Below are positions 36,851 through 47,275 of a DNA stretch of 64,000 nt, in pieces. Source of the DNA: Azolla caroliniana. Lineage: Eukaryota > Polypodiophyta. The number at the start of each line of letters is the position of its first letter. Position 1 is the stretch's first letter. A program made the translations under genes and the position numbers. The notes below the pieces were generated by a model. That model had not been told where the DNA came from, did not search any database, and worked only from the letters and a program-made list of their open reading frames with translations. The stretch is taken from the NCBI GenBank assembly GCA_043228905.1, contig JBHGNT010000020.1, positions 8,990,001 to 9,054,000 of the forward strand, given 5' to 3'.

Positions 36851-39078
36851 AGTCTCAGGATGATAGCCCGAAGAAAGCTTAGATAAAATTTGGAGAAGTT
36901 TGAGTATGTGCTTCCAAAATTTTGAGATAAATTGTGGACCCCGATCACTAATAACATCATCTGGAAGATCATGGTGCTTAAATACCTCCCGCATAATTAG
37001 ATCGACTGCCTCTTGACTAGTAATAGACTTCGTACATGGCAAGAAATGTCCCATTTTGGTAAGACGATAAACCATTGTGAGAATTGCATCATAACCTTTT
37101 GAAACTGGGAGATCGGTAATGAAATCCAAGGATATAGACTTCCAAGGATTTTCTGGAATGGGAAGTGGTTGTAGTAAGCCATAGGATCGGTGTCAAGGAC
37201 TTTTTGATCGACAACATGTATCACAACTGCGAACATACTCCTCAACAAAATGACGAAGGCGAGGCCACCAATATTGTCGAGAAATTAATTCTAGAGTTTT
37301 GCGTACTCCAAAATGTCCTGCCATTGGTGAGTCATGGCAGTGTTGTAAAACTTGTAGTCGTGGGGGACCATCAGGAACATACAATAGGTTTTGTCGAAAT
37401 AGAAAACTACCATGCCAATAGAACTGACGATAATCATTATGAGGGTTTTTCGACTGCGAGCAAGAAGCACGATCTAGGACAATATGATCCAAAACATCCT
37501 TGGCGAATTCATCAGTGGCCATATGATCTCGAATGGAATCAAGAATAGTGGAATCTTCAAGTGTTTTTATGGCATTAACTACCATTAATCGTAGGCGATT
37601 AGGACCTAAAAGGATTTGTTTTTGATGCTCAAACGCAGGTTCCCCTCGATGAAGTTCCATATAAGAGCATCGAGAAAACGCATTTGCTTTGCCTTGATGC
37701 ATCCCAAGGCGATATATGATTACAAAGTCAAAGTGGGTCAAAAATTGCGCCCACCACGCTTGTCACCGACTCAAGATGCGAGCATTTTGAAAATATGGTA
37801 GGTTCTTATGATCATTGTAGACAATGATCTGTTGAGAAGACCCTTCTAGAAAATGTCGCCATTGTTGAAAAGAATCCACGATTGCAAGAAGTTCTTTGTC
37901 ATGGATCTCAAAGTTTATCTTTGCAACTTCAAACTTTTGGGAATGAAAGGCGACAAGGTGTAGCTCTCCGTCATCTCCAGTCTGTGATAGGACACTTCCT
38001 AGTGCAAAATTGGATGCATCAACTTCAAGGATGAAGCCGCGTTTTGTTGGGTCGACATGTGCTAAAATAGGTGTCGTTGTAAACGCCCATTTTAAACTTT
38101 CAAATGCCTTGGCTGCATCTAAACTCCATATGAATGGTTGATTTTTGTGTGTGAGTTGAGTGAGCTGAAGCACAACCTTAGAATAATTTTTAATAAATTT
38201 CCGATAAAAGTTTGCAAACCTGAGAAAACATTGTATATCGCACACTCAAACGGGCATCCACCATTCTAAAATTGCTCGAACCTTCATGGGGTCCATAGAA
38301 ATACCATCTGATGATACAACGTACCCCAAAAATTCCACTTGATTCTGGCCGAAACTACACTTTTCTAATTTTGCATAGAGACCATATTCTCGTAGGCGAC
38401 GTAGTACCTGACGAACATGTCCTCTCTTTCTCTCTCTTTCTCTTGATAATTTAAACCAATTTGGTTTTTGGAGGATTGATAGATCCCTATTTATAAATCC
38501 TTATAGAGTAATATAGATTATTCTAGAATAATTTAGGACATTCTAGAATATAGAGTAACCTAGTAGTCTAGAAGGTTTATAGAGTATTGTAGAAGGTTCT
38601 AGCATATAGAACACTCTAGAATATTCTAGGACATTCTAGAATATAAAGTAATATATAATATTCTTAAGATATTGGATTATATATTCTAAAAACCATACAC
38701 ATAAACATGTTACTATAATGGTTAAGGATTTGACATGTGTATAACAAGTTTGTGGCCTCAAATCCTTTTGAGGCATGATGTGAGTGTCATCATGACAGAA
38801 GGGGCATGTTGAGAGTCAAACTCAACTTCTCGAGTGTGGGAACACACTCTAGGATACTCAAGTGTGTGACCACCCCACCTCTTTGTATAGTAACTAGTGT
38901 GTCATAGAAGTTAATATCCTATGATACATATTCTTTAAAGTAGTTAAGACTCGACCTCTTTCCCAAGAGGTGCCTCTAGTGAGAGAACCTAGAGAGAAGG
39001 TGACTACATAAGCAACTTCTCCTTTTCTTTTGTAACTATTGGTCATTCTTGTTATACAGTTTTCTGTTTTTCTGTAAC

Positions 39079-39111
<33 letters not shown>

Positions 39112-39978
39112 AAACTCACAATTATATTAATAAATGTGTGTAAAAAACACTACTTACAATGGGTGTGACCATGAAGTATGGTCACCCACTAACTACACTA
39201 CACTACATGGGTAGTGGAACATGTTGAATTGCCAATAGGCAAGACGAATATTCCACCGAGGAAAGGATTTCCACTTGTTCCAATAATGAAAATTGCCACA
39301 TTAGTACTCCCTTCAACTTTCGTAGATATGCTTTCACTCCATGTCTACCATCGAATATAAAAGTGTTGCGCATATTCCAATTATGACGCAATCCCCAATA
39401 TCTCAAAAATAGAAAAACAATCTCCATCTATGACTCTGGGTCCACCTGTGTAAATTGTGCAAACACCCACTGTCTAGGTGTCAAATAACACTGTGATAAA
39501 ACTTGCCAAATTTGAGAAATGTAACTCCAAATCTGAGAAGCAATCGGGCATTGTATAAATCGATGAGTATTATCTTCCATTTGAACAATTAGATGGTTGC
39601 ATACAATGCATACATAATTAGATAACTTGACATTTTCGGTTGAGTATGCATGTTAGAATTTGTAAAATTGTCGTAAGTGCTAAAGAAATGGTTATCACAT
39701 TGATGAAGTTCTTGATAGCCTTGCTAAAACAATTTGATAGATTTTGTCTACAAGCACGACTTCTCAACAAATCAAGTGCTACTTTTTGAACCTTTGATAC
39801 ACTAGGCAATTTTGCCGAGAAAAACACATGTATTAATAAATGCATATGCACACACAATCCATTGGATAAGTATAGTCTTGAGGTAATTAATATTTCAAGA
39901 GCAACATTTGGTGGTGACAACATGGATGAAAGCAGTAGAAAACAAAAGAAGAAGTCATTGTTTCACTTGAAGTTAATG
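36851..39978. repeat. Array unit 9, terminal
   Basis: 3,128 bp: it lacks the 42 bases of filler plus inverted copy and runs directly into single-copy DNA at 39979. This defines the original right edge of the duplicated segment. Confidence 0.93.
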
Positions 39979-40234
39979 CCAAGTGGCCAACAAGAATAGG
40001 GCATCATAGTTAGTTTTCAAGCGAAGACCAGTCTAGCTACGATATTACCTACATTGGATAGTTGGTTGAAAAACAAAGTGTTCATCAAACGAAACACGAT
40101 AAGAAGTAAAAGTGACACCCGGAGGTATAATCAAATACACATAGGAGTAGGCTTTACTTGTTGACATTTAAAGAGAAAGTATGTATGTCGATGTATGTAT
40201 ATATCCATATGTGTATATACTATATACACATACA

Positions 40235-40265
<31 letters not shown>

Positions 40266-40728
40266 ATAATGTATGTATATATTCAAAGGCTAGAACATGA
40301 GAATATGGTAGAGTGGCATTTCTGGAAATTGAGGAAACATGGGGGTCATTTTGTTTTGAATATTATGATATTCTCCGCCACGTGGCATGACGCTGGCACG
40401 ATCGCAGCGGCTGACGCCTGCCACGTCCGCAGCCCGCTTTCCACGTAAGCACGCGCTGACCTGTTCCCCTACCACGTGGATTGCCAGCTAGGACCGTTCT
40501 CCCTGAGCTGTAACTACAAAAGCTCAGTGACGCAAACGGCGATGGCAGTCTCTCTCTCTCTCTCTCTCTCTCTCTTCTTCCTATTCCTCTCCTTCTCGAC
40601 GCTGTTGTTGCTGGATTAGGTTGCCATTTCTTTCACTGCTTTAATCTCTGCGACAATTTCTGTGAAAACCCCAACTACCTAGTTGACCAGATTCTTTACT
40701 GTTTCTCAGCTAGGAACTCATTGCAGAT
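39979..40728 (+). promoter_or_regulatory. Promoter-like and 5' UTR-like plant DNA
   Basis: The first 180 bp continue the unidentified array segment. At 40185-40275 lies a TA/TG microsatellite. At 40377-40479 four CCACGT motifs are packed together, two of them full G-boxes (CACGTG at 40379-40384 and 40473-40478), the binding site of plant bZIP/bHLH factors. A (CT)n tract follows at about 40549-40574, common in plant 5' leaders, and then an ATG at 40729. No strong TATA box is seen. The GC-rich character differs from the array. Confidence 0.5.
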
Positions 40729-40887
40729 ATGGAGGTCGGTCTAGCCTCAGATCATCATCAGGAAGCACATGAGAAGAAGAAGGAGCTCCATAAAGCTTCA
40801 GACATATTTGTCCGAGCTCTTGAAAACGAGAACATCAAGTTCTGGCACGTCGAGGTGCTGCTCGGTCTCCTAAACCCTAAACCCTAA
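40729..40887 (+). pseudogene. Captured first-exon fragment, 52 codons
   Basis: The ATG opens a frame with MEVGLASDHHQEAH, a Lys-rich stretch and ASDIFVRALENE, and stops in the telomere-like repeat. The ASDIFVRALENE block loosely recalls the N-terminus of thiamine-diphosphate enzymes of the acetolactate synthase type, but this is a weak impression. From about 40834 the frame reads through a 22-base copia-like piece and a 17-base inverted LTR piece, so only about 34 codons can be native. No downstream exon is present. Confidence 0.4.
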
Positions 40888-40900
40888 ACCCTAAACCCTG
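40869..40900. repeat. Interstitial telomere-like repeat (CCCTAAA)n
   Basis: About four copies of the plant telomere heptamer lie exactly at the right junction of the composite insert, directly before the copia RNase H codons. A stop in this repeat ends the copia frame on the minus strand. Confidence 0.85.
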
Positions 40901-42584
40901 TCCAGACCAAGAGGCTTGGTGAAGATGTCGGCAGTCTGCCGATCCGTCGGAACGTACTGAACTTCGACTTCACCAGAAAGGACACGCTCACGGACGAAAT
41001 GATAGTGCACCTTAATGTGCTTGGTTCGTGCGTGGAAAACGGGGTTTTTCGCGAGCTGGATGCTGTTGAGGTTGTCGCAGTAGATCGTCGTCGGATCTGA
41101 CACCTCCTCTTGCAGGTCCCTAAGCAGTCGTTTCAACCATATGGCTTCGCATGTCGCAACAGCCGCTCCTCGGTACTCAGCTTTGGTGCTCGACAACGCA
41201 ACTGTCGGCTGCTTCTTACTGCTCCACGTGATCGCGGCACTCCCGAGGGAGAACGCGTATCCGGATGTGGACCAGCGATCGGTGGCGTTGCCAGCCCAAT
41301 CAACATCGGTGTAGCCGACTAACTGCGCGGCTGCACCGGTCTGATATAGCAATCCCTGGTCCTTAGTGCCGTTGACATACCGAAGTATGCGTTGCGCACA
41401 CTGGAGGTGCTCCTCGGTAGGTCGCGCCATGAACTGACTGAACACTCCGACCGGATAACTGAGGTCGGGTCTGGTGATGGTCAAGTATATGAGGCTTCCG
41501 ACAATTTGTCGGAACCTCGTCGGGTCGCATACCTTTCCCGTATCAGGATGAAGCTTGACGGTTCTGTCCAAAGGAGTCGAGACGGACTTATAGTCGGCCA
41601 TCCCGAATTTGAAGAGCATACTCAGCACGTAATGACGTTGGCTGATCAATATGCCTTCGGGGGTACAGATCACTTCGATCCCGAGGAAGTAATGAAGGTC
41701 CCCCAGATCCTTCATGTCGAACGATGCCGCAAGCTGGAGCTTCACGCGGTCGATTTCACCTAGGTTGGCGCCGGTGATGACCAAGTCATCAACGTATAGT
41801 AAAATACTAACCGGTCCGAGTCGACCTTTCCGGATGAACAGGGAAGAGTCCGATTTTGACGTGACGAAGCCCATCCGACACAGTTGTTGCGTGATCTTCG
41901 CGTTCCAAGCACGCGGGGCTTGCTTCAGTCCGTAAAGGGACTTCTTCAGTCGGCATACTGCCGAGGAGTTTGTTCCAGAGTGAAATCCGGGGGGTTGTAC
42001 CATGTACACCTGTTCCTCAAGGTCACCTTGCAGGAACGCATTCACCCCTTCACCGCAGCTACTGCGAGCAGAACACGGACGGTCGTCATTTTCGCGACCG
42101 GCGCAAACGTCTCATCGTAGTCGATGCCGTGTTTCTACGCGTAGCCCTTTGCCACTAGTCGAGCCTTATACCGGTTGACCGAGCCATCGGTGTTGTACTT
42201 GACTTTGTACACCCACCTACACCCAATCGGCTTCACACCCTTCGGTGCGTCAACCAAGTCCCAGGTCTCGTTCTCCGCCAATGCGTGCATCTCTTCCTCC
42301 ATTGCGGCACGCCAATTCGCGTCCTTCGCCTCTTCTGCGTAGCTCTCCGGCTCACGCACTTCCGCTATATGGGTCATGTATGCATAATGATGCGCCATGT
42401 ACTCGTTGTATCCGAACCGCAAAACAGGGTTCTTCTGGCGGGTAGATCGGCGTAATCTCACATTAGCCGATGTCAAGGCCTTCTCGTTCGACGCGGTCTT
42501 CACCTTTAAAGACCCGTCACCAGTTCCCTCGGAGCCGGACTCGCGTCGGTCTGACTCATTCTTATCCGTGCCGGAATCTGACAC
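40891..42584 (-). pseudogene. Copia reverse transcriptase and RNase H
   Basis: Minus-strand frame 42584-42135 has the RT start ([38 protein letters not shown]). It ends at TAG near 42133, where Gln is expected. Downstream a small deletion shifts the frame, and 42045-40891 (384 codons) is open: NAFLQGDLEE, SLYGLKQAPRAW, catalytic LLYVDDLVI, then RNase H (GYTDVDWAG, SSTKAEYRGA, TKHIKVHYHFV, DIFTKPLGL). RT copies element RNA to DNA and RNase H removes the RNA. The C-terminal end lies 29 kb away at about 11920. The N-terminal side ends at the gypsy insertion at 42604. Confidence 0.92.
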
Positions 42585-42600
42585 TTCCCTTTCTCTTTGC

Positions 42601-42604
42601 GCGT
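42601..42604. repeat. Target site duplication GCGT, left copy
   Basis: GCGT precedes TGTCACG at 42605 and is found again at 49652-49655 after the other LTR. Both flanks are copia coding sequence on the minus strand. Confidence 0.8.
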
Positions 42605-43279
42605 TGTCACGTTGCTACGCGCGTGCGTGGAGAACAAGGCGGGACTGCTGGGGTCTTGGACAGAGGAATAGGTGAGGAAAGAGAGAGAGAGACGCTCATT
42701 CACGTATAGACAAAGAGGCGCACGGGGACGTGGCACAACAACACAGGAGACACGAGTTGAGAACACTAGAGTATGTATGTAAATATAGGCATGTATTTGT
42801 AAGTATGCAGACGACTCGAACGGTTACAGCCGATCAGGTCGGTGAGGTGGATGCCGACGCCTCATCACCCACGCACACAGGAGAGCAAGATGGAGATTCT
42901 GCCGGAAGTACACAGGCGTTCCACGGAGCAGAATCAGCCTCCTGAGAACATGCGCAAAAGAAAGCTATGGAGAACGATAGAGAGTAAGAGCTCGGTCCCA
43001 GTCCGACAGCACTTCGTTCCTTCTAGCCCCCCCTCTTCTCTCCCATCTCCCTCTCTTTTATAGCTCAAGAAGGGAGGCCGCCTTGCCCATTTACATCACA
43101 TTAATTCTCTGTCCTTTCGGACAAAGATACTCCTCGATTCTCCCTATAGAATATTGCTACCTAGGATCTGACCTTTGTGCCTACCTATCTACTATACGAC
43201 AAGGGACGTGCCCACGTGTAAGGGCCGGTTCACACACACTATACACGGTTTGCGCCTAGGGACGGTTTTCTTCACGACA
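42605..43279 (-). repeat. 3' LTR of the gypsy element
   Basis: TGTCACGTTGC to TTCACGACA; minus-strand TATAAAAG at 43055-43062. Compared with the other LTR I count about 22 substitutions, a 17-bp deletion on the other side and a GA-repeat length change (about 3.4%). Confidence 0.9.
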
Positions 43280-43292
43280 TCCACCCCCACCT
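43280..43292 (-). promoter_or_regulatory. Polypurine tract of the gypsy element
   Basis: Minus-strand AGGTGGGGGTGGA abuts the 3' LTR. One base differs from the tract of the gag-only element. Confidence 0.75.
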
Positions 43293-43356
43293 AACCGTGC
43301 ATCCACCAGTATGCGCCAAAATTGGGTTCCTACTTGGAGAAAACCGGTCCTTGCTT

Positions 43357-44407
43357 TTATTCCTCGTTTACCGGTTCATCCTCCGCCTCAGGCTGCTCGT
43401 CGTTGCTGTTCCTATTTCTTAGCCTCGGCTCCCCGTCGTGCCGTTTCTTGAACGCTTTGATCCTTTTCCCCGCTACCGGGATTGCCATTCTCGTACCGTC
43501 GAGCTCCGCGAGATGGTACGTCCCATTGCCGTTGGCGCCTGTTACTACGTAAGGCCCGAACCACCTCCTCGCAAACTTCCGCGTGGCCCTGTGCTGATTG
43601 TTGAGGCTGCTGTCGTAGACTAGCACCCAGTCGCCTTCCTCGATCTTCCTTGGCCTGGCACGGTGTGTTTGGTCGAACCGGGCTTTGTTCCTTATCCTCG
43701 CTACTCGAAGTTTCTCCGCGGCTCGCTCTACGTCCTCTGGCCTCCGCTCGAGCTATCGAATCCACGCCACCAACAGTTCCTCCCGGCTCATCTCATCCCT
43801 CGAGTCCACCGTGGCCCACGAGGAGATCGTTCGCTCTGTTGGCATGATCGGCTTCTGTCCGAACATTAGCTTGGCCGGCATGAACCCGGTTACCGAACTG
43901 TGCGTAGTCCGGTCCGCCCACAAGGCATAAGGTAGCAGCCGTGGCCAATCCCCGACTCGGCCTCCGCACGCCCGTACTAGCGCTTTGACAATTGGCCCGT
44001 GTTCGCGGTCCACCTTCCCATTCGCCTCCGGATTGTACGTTGTGGTGAGCGAAAGTTTAACTCCTAGCCGGTCGAACAGCTCCTCGGCCTCTTCTGTGTC
44101 CAACTCACCACGGTCAGCCACGATCTTCCCTACGCACCCGTATCGGCATACTACGTCCTCAATCAAAAACCGGCACACGGCTGCCATTGTCTTGTTCTGC
44201 AGGGCTCGGCCTTCAACCTGGTTCGTTAGATCTGCAGGGCTCGGCCTTCACCAGATACCGCATCTGTCCTACCCCCATTGGCATCGTCACCAAATCCACC
44301 ATCCATTTGAAGTGGACGGTCGGAGGGTAGGTCGGGTGAAGCTCGTCCCGGTGTCGGAACATGGAGTGCATCTGGCAGCTTTCGCAAATCGTCACGAACC
44401 GATGCAC
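43357..44407 (-). pseudogene. Gypsy integrase
   Basis: Minus-strand pieces: HHCC finger end and first Asp (44407-44213: FVTICESCQMHS, FKWMVDLVTMPMG); core (44187-43753: VADRGELDTEE with second Asp, NPEANGKVDREHGP, ALWADRTTHSSVTGF); C-terminal region (43626-43357: LVYDSSLNNQH, RKFARRWFGPYVV, AGKRIKAFKKRH). In the third catalytic block the expected Glu after GKV is Asp. A short duplication of CTGCAGGGCTCGGCCTTCA near 44199 and 44232 breaks the frame between finger and core. Confidence 0.88.
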
Positions 44408-44428
44408 GTCCCGGTAAAGTCCCGACCA

Positions 44429-46229
44429 CTAGTACTTCCCCTTTAGCTTTTCGAACGTGGCCCGCGTTCCACAGTGTCCAGCCCACGGGCTATCGTGGTA
44501 CGCCGCCAGCAAATCCTCCTGTTCCTCCTTCTTCGCCACCACTCCGAGCGGGATGCCGTTCCTCTTCTTCGGGTGCTTCCAGATGTATCCGTCCTGGAGA
44601 AAGAATCGGTAGGCTTTCTTCCGAATCCGGTTGGCCTCGTCCGTTGTCCATGCCGCGTCTGGTGTCATTGTTTTCAGGAACCCGCCGATCTGCAGCCACT
44701 CCCCGTCGTACTTGCTCTCGTCGAAGTCGTTAAGCGTTGGAGAGCATTCCCCGTTGGTTGTCACGTAAGCCTCCTCGAAGAAGTCCACGCCGACTTCCTC
44801 GTCCTCTGAAACCATGCCGCCGTCGTCTTTGAACCTCGCCCTTGAAAGCATGTCGGCCATGGCGTTGTCTTTCCCGAAAATGTGTCGTATTTCCAGATTC
44901 AGGGACTTGATGTACGCTATCCACCTGAGCATTGCTAGGTCCGGCGTCGCGTATCCGGAAACCATGCCAAGAATTGGCAGGCAGTCCATCTCGATAATTA
45001 CCTCTGCCCCGATCATGTAGTCTTTATTGGCCTTTACCGCTGAAACGATACGCCAGAGCTCGCGTTTAACCTGGGCGTATCCGCGCTGTCGCTCGCTGAG
45101 GACCTTCGCGCTCAACAGGATCGGGAAACGCATGCCATCCTCGTCCTCTTGGTTGACGACCCATCCGATCCCGGTCGGACTCGTGTCTACCGTTACGTAA
45201 ATTGGAGTGCTCTTTCTGTAGACAGCCTTTCGGAGCGCCGGAGCCGCGACAAGTGCTTCCTTCATCTTCCGGACAGAATCCGTATGCTCATCTCTCCACT
45301 CGAATCGTCGCCCCTTTTTTAACAACCCGTATAACGGCTCCGCGACGTGAGCATAATGCGGGATTCATATGTGGTAGAACGCGCACGCTCCCAAGAACCT
45401 CCGAACCTCCGTGACCGAGCTGCAGTCGTCCTTCATCGCGGAGATGGCTTCTACCTTAACCGGAGACGGTTTCCGGCCGTACGACCCGCATAGGTGTCCG
45501 ACGACCATGATCTCTGCTTGCCCGAAGGCCGATTTTCCCCCGGAGAAGGTGAGCCTCGCGCCCTCCAACCTCCGTAGCACCTTCTCGCAGTCATCAATGT
45601 GCGTCGCCACGAATTTCCAGCACCCGTCCGGTCTGATCGTCTCGTCCCTTTCCTCCACCGGGCATCCCTTGATCAGGACGTCGTCCAGAAACGGCATGGT
45701 GATGTCCGGGATACAATCCCTCAGCACCTTGTTCATTGCGTTCACCATGTGAGCCACCGAGTTCGTCCCTCCTTGCGGTAGGGTACACATCCGTACTAGG
45801 CCGAGAGGAGTTCGCATTGTCGTGATGTCTCTGCTCTCTATGGCTAGCTGGAACTGATCGTACCCCGAGTAGAGATCACCGGCCGAGTAAATCGACCTTC
45901 CAGCGAAGGCCTCTGCAAACTCGTCTATTGTCGGTCCGATTCCTGCATTTCGAATGGTCACCTTGTTGACCGGCTGCAGGTCTTGAATAAAGCGCAGGGT
46001 GCCGTCCTTCTTCGGCACGGTAAACCACCGATTCGAGGATTCCCATCTCGACCTTCTGCTTTAACAGCTCCATCAGCTTCGGGATGTGAGCTCTGGGTAC
46101 TGGAATCGGTTTGAGACTCCACGGCACATGCGGTACAGTGAATATCACCATCGGTTCCACGACTGTCGGGTCTACGCACCTGATCTCCTCCGGTGAGAAT
46201 GCGAAAGCCTTCCCGTGCCTTTCGAGCAT
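44429..46229 (-). pseudogene. Gypsy reverse transcriptase and RNase H
   Basis: RT: 46229-45876 has the N-terminal PHVPWSLKPIPVPRAH; 46018-45365 has RFIQDLQPVNKVT, DLYSGYDQFQL, TMRTPLGLVRMC and the catalytic MPFLDDVLI. The frame stops with TGA at 45365-45367 where Trp is expected, then continues in the same frame through FEWRDEH into RNase H: YVTVDTSPTG (Asp), QVKRELWRIV (Glu), IEMDCLPILG (Asp). A zinc-finger half (DSPWAGHCGT) leads to integrase. The RT N-terminus is frameshifted near 46020-46080. Confidence 0.9.
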
Positions 46230-46367
46230 TTCCCAAAAACGGTCCTCTTTTGCCAGCAGTAGGAAGCCGCCCCCACCGATTTTGAGCTCGCGCAGCGTTA
46301 TGTCGGTGAACGGGTGTCCTATGCGGGCCGGATTTCATAAACTCGGGTCCGACGCAACCCCCTTTAT

Positions 46368-46826
46368 TCACAACTCGCTGCCCTCCGGCAAGGGAGCCGC
46401 GACTGGCCTCACCTTCCAGTCCACAATCTTGTACCTCGTGTCCACCCGGGCCATCCGACCCGACTCGAGCCCTCTACTAAAGTCAGCGATGACTTCGTAC
46501 ATCCTTTCCGAACATACCGGAATCGTCCGATCCTCTTGAAGGACTCCTCCGACTACCTCTCGCAGCTCCCCTAAGGTATCGTCGAAAGAGACCGTCTCCA
46601 CGGCTCCGTTGATTTCCTCTCCAAGGCTGAGGACGCCACATGCCCGAAGTCGCTCCTCCGCCCTTTTCTTCTTCCGTCCAACAACGTCAACTATCGTACA
46701 CCCTCCGTTGTCGGAGGACCAAAATTTCCTACTTATAGTACAGGGTTTCTTCGCTATCTTACACTTGTGGGGTTCTCCCGGAGTGTCCGGACTATCGCGG
46801 CCCCACGCCTTGATAGCCCTCTTCAA
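46368..46826 (-). pseudogene. Gypsy protease-RT linker
   Basis: A 152-codon minus-strand frame ending in AAPLPEGSEL, between the protease and the RT. It contains CTISRKFWSSDNGG and FDDTLGELREVV. It has no catalytic motif that I recognise; by position it is the linker upstream of RT. Confidence 0.6.
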
Positions 46827-47251
46827 AAATCCTCCCGGCTTTCGCTCCCGAGGGTCTCGCGGTTCCTCTCATGGTTCGGTCTCACCGTCAGGAACTGGAC
46901 CAAGTGGCGCCCATCCTGGCTCTTGACCCTCGCATAGGCCGAGCCGTTGTCCAGCACCTTGGTCTCCATTCGTGCTGCCGTGATGTACGGTTCTCCGAGT
47001 ATAACCAAATGTGAGGACGTCTCCTGTACGAAGAACTATTGGTCAATCTCGACATCGCCAATCTTTATTCGTACATTCGGGCAGGCTCCATGCAGTTCCT
47101 CAGTGGCACGCGTTGCTGGCCGTATTTTCCACCCGTGCTTGGTGTTGATCGGCCATTTCCCCTTCTTATAGAAGTCCATGGACATCAAATTGATTTCTGA
47201 ACCGTAGTCCACCAACGCCACCACCGGTTCATGAACATCTTCGATCTTCAC
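46823..47251 (-). pseudogene. Gypsy aspartic protease
   Basis: Minus-strand frame 47251-47036 contains VVALVDYGSEINLMS, matching the retroelement protease active site (hydrophobic-Asp-x-Gly-Ser). The triad reads D-Y-G rather than D-T/S-G. The frame is cut by a stop, and 47008-46823 has the second half (VILGEPYITAARMETKV, VQFLTVRPNHERN). The enzyme would cleave Gag-Pol in the particle. Confidence 0.8.
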
Positions 47252-47275
47252 GGGGGTCTCCGTGGTCGCTCTGGC

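Larger units (their letters stand above)
13159..39978. repeat. Tandem array of nine 3,170-bp units
   Basis: Units start at 13159, 16329, 19499, 22669, 25839 (gapped), 27341, 30511, 33681 and 36851. Spacing is exactly 3,170 except for the gapped unit. Only three substitutions were seen: C/T at the position of 15604 (T in units 1 and 2), A at 27427, and G at 36711. Each unit holds chromovirus IN/RNase H/RT on the minus strand, an LTR-like piece with heat-shock elements, (CT)n, a LINE 3' fragment and an unidentified segment. Every internal junction has the same 8-base filler and 34-base inverted copy; the last unit lacks it. Period and composition do not match a classical satellite. Copy number depends on the assembly. 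Confidence 0.93.
11921..40892. mobile_element. Composite insert inside the copia RNase H/C-terminus
   Basis: It breaks the copia between the TKPLGLDR codons (about 40893) and WQFSGAFGLRH (about 11920). From left: truncated LTR, chromovirus pol fragment, LTR-like piece with heat-shock elements, LINE 3' fragment, unidentified segment, tandem array of these, promoter-like plant DNA with a short first exon, and telomere-like repeats. Its ends carry a 17-bp inverted repeat (TAGGAGACCGAGCAGCA at 11927-11943; its complement at 40856-40872). No transposase gene was found. The mixture and the junction structure suggest repair-generated DNA rather than a simple transposon. Confidence 0.6.

Noticed and set aside
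13473-37801. Recurring plus-strand frames of 127, 61 and 64 codons in each unit
   Set aside because: They are antisense shadows of the minus-strand integrase/RNase H sequence or read across the junction hairpin; no start context or family signature.
13159-39978. Regular spacing might be read as a CRISPR-like or centromeric satellite array
   Set aside because: Units are 3,170 bp, contain retrotransposon coding pieces and have no short repeats with spacers; the period is far from common plant centromere repeats.
11927-40872. 17-bp terminal inverted repeats suggesting a giant DNA transposon
   Set aside because: No transposase or clear target duplication; the left copy is an ordinary part of an LTR (repeated at 12055) and the right copy is a short filler piece.
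43985-44446. Plus-strand frames over the gypsy integrase and RNase H
   Set aside because: Antisense shadows; the minus strand has all expected catalytic blocks.
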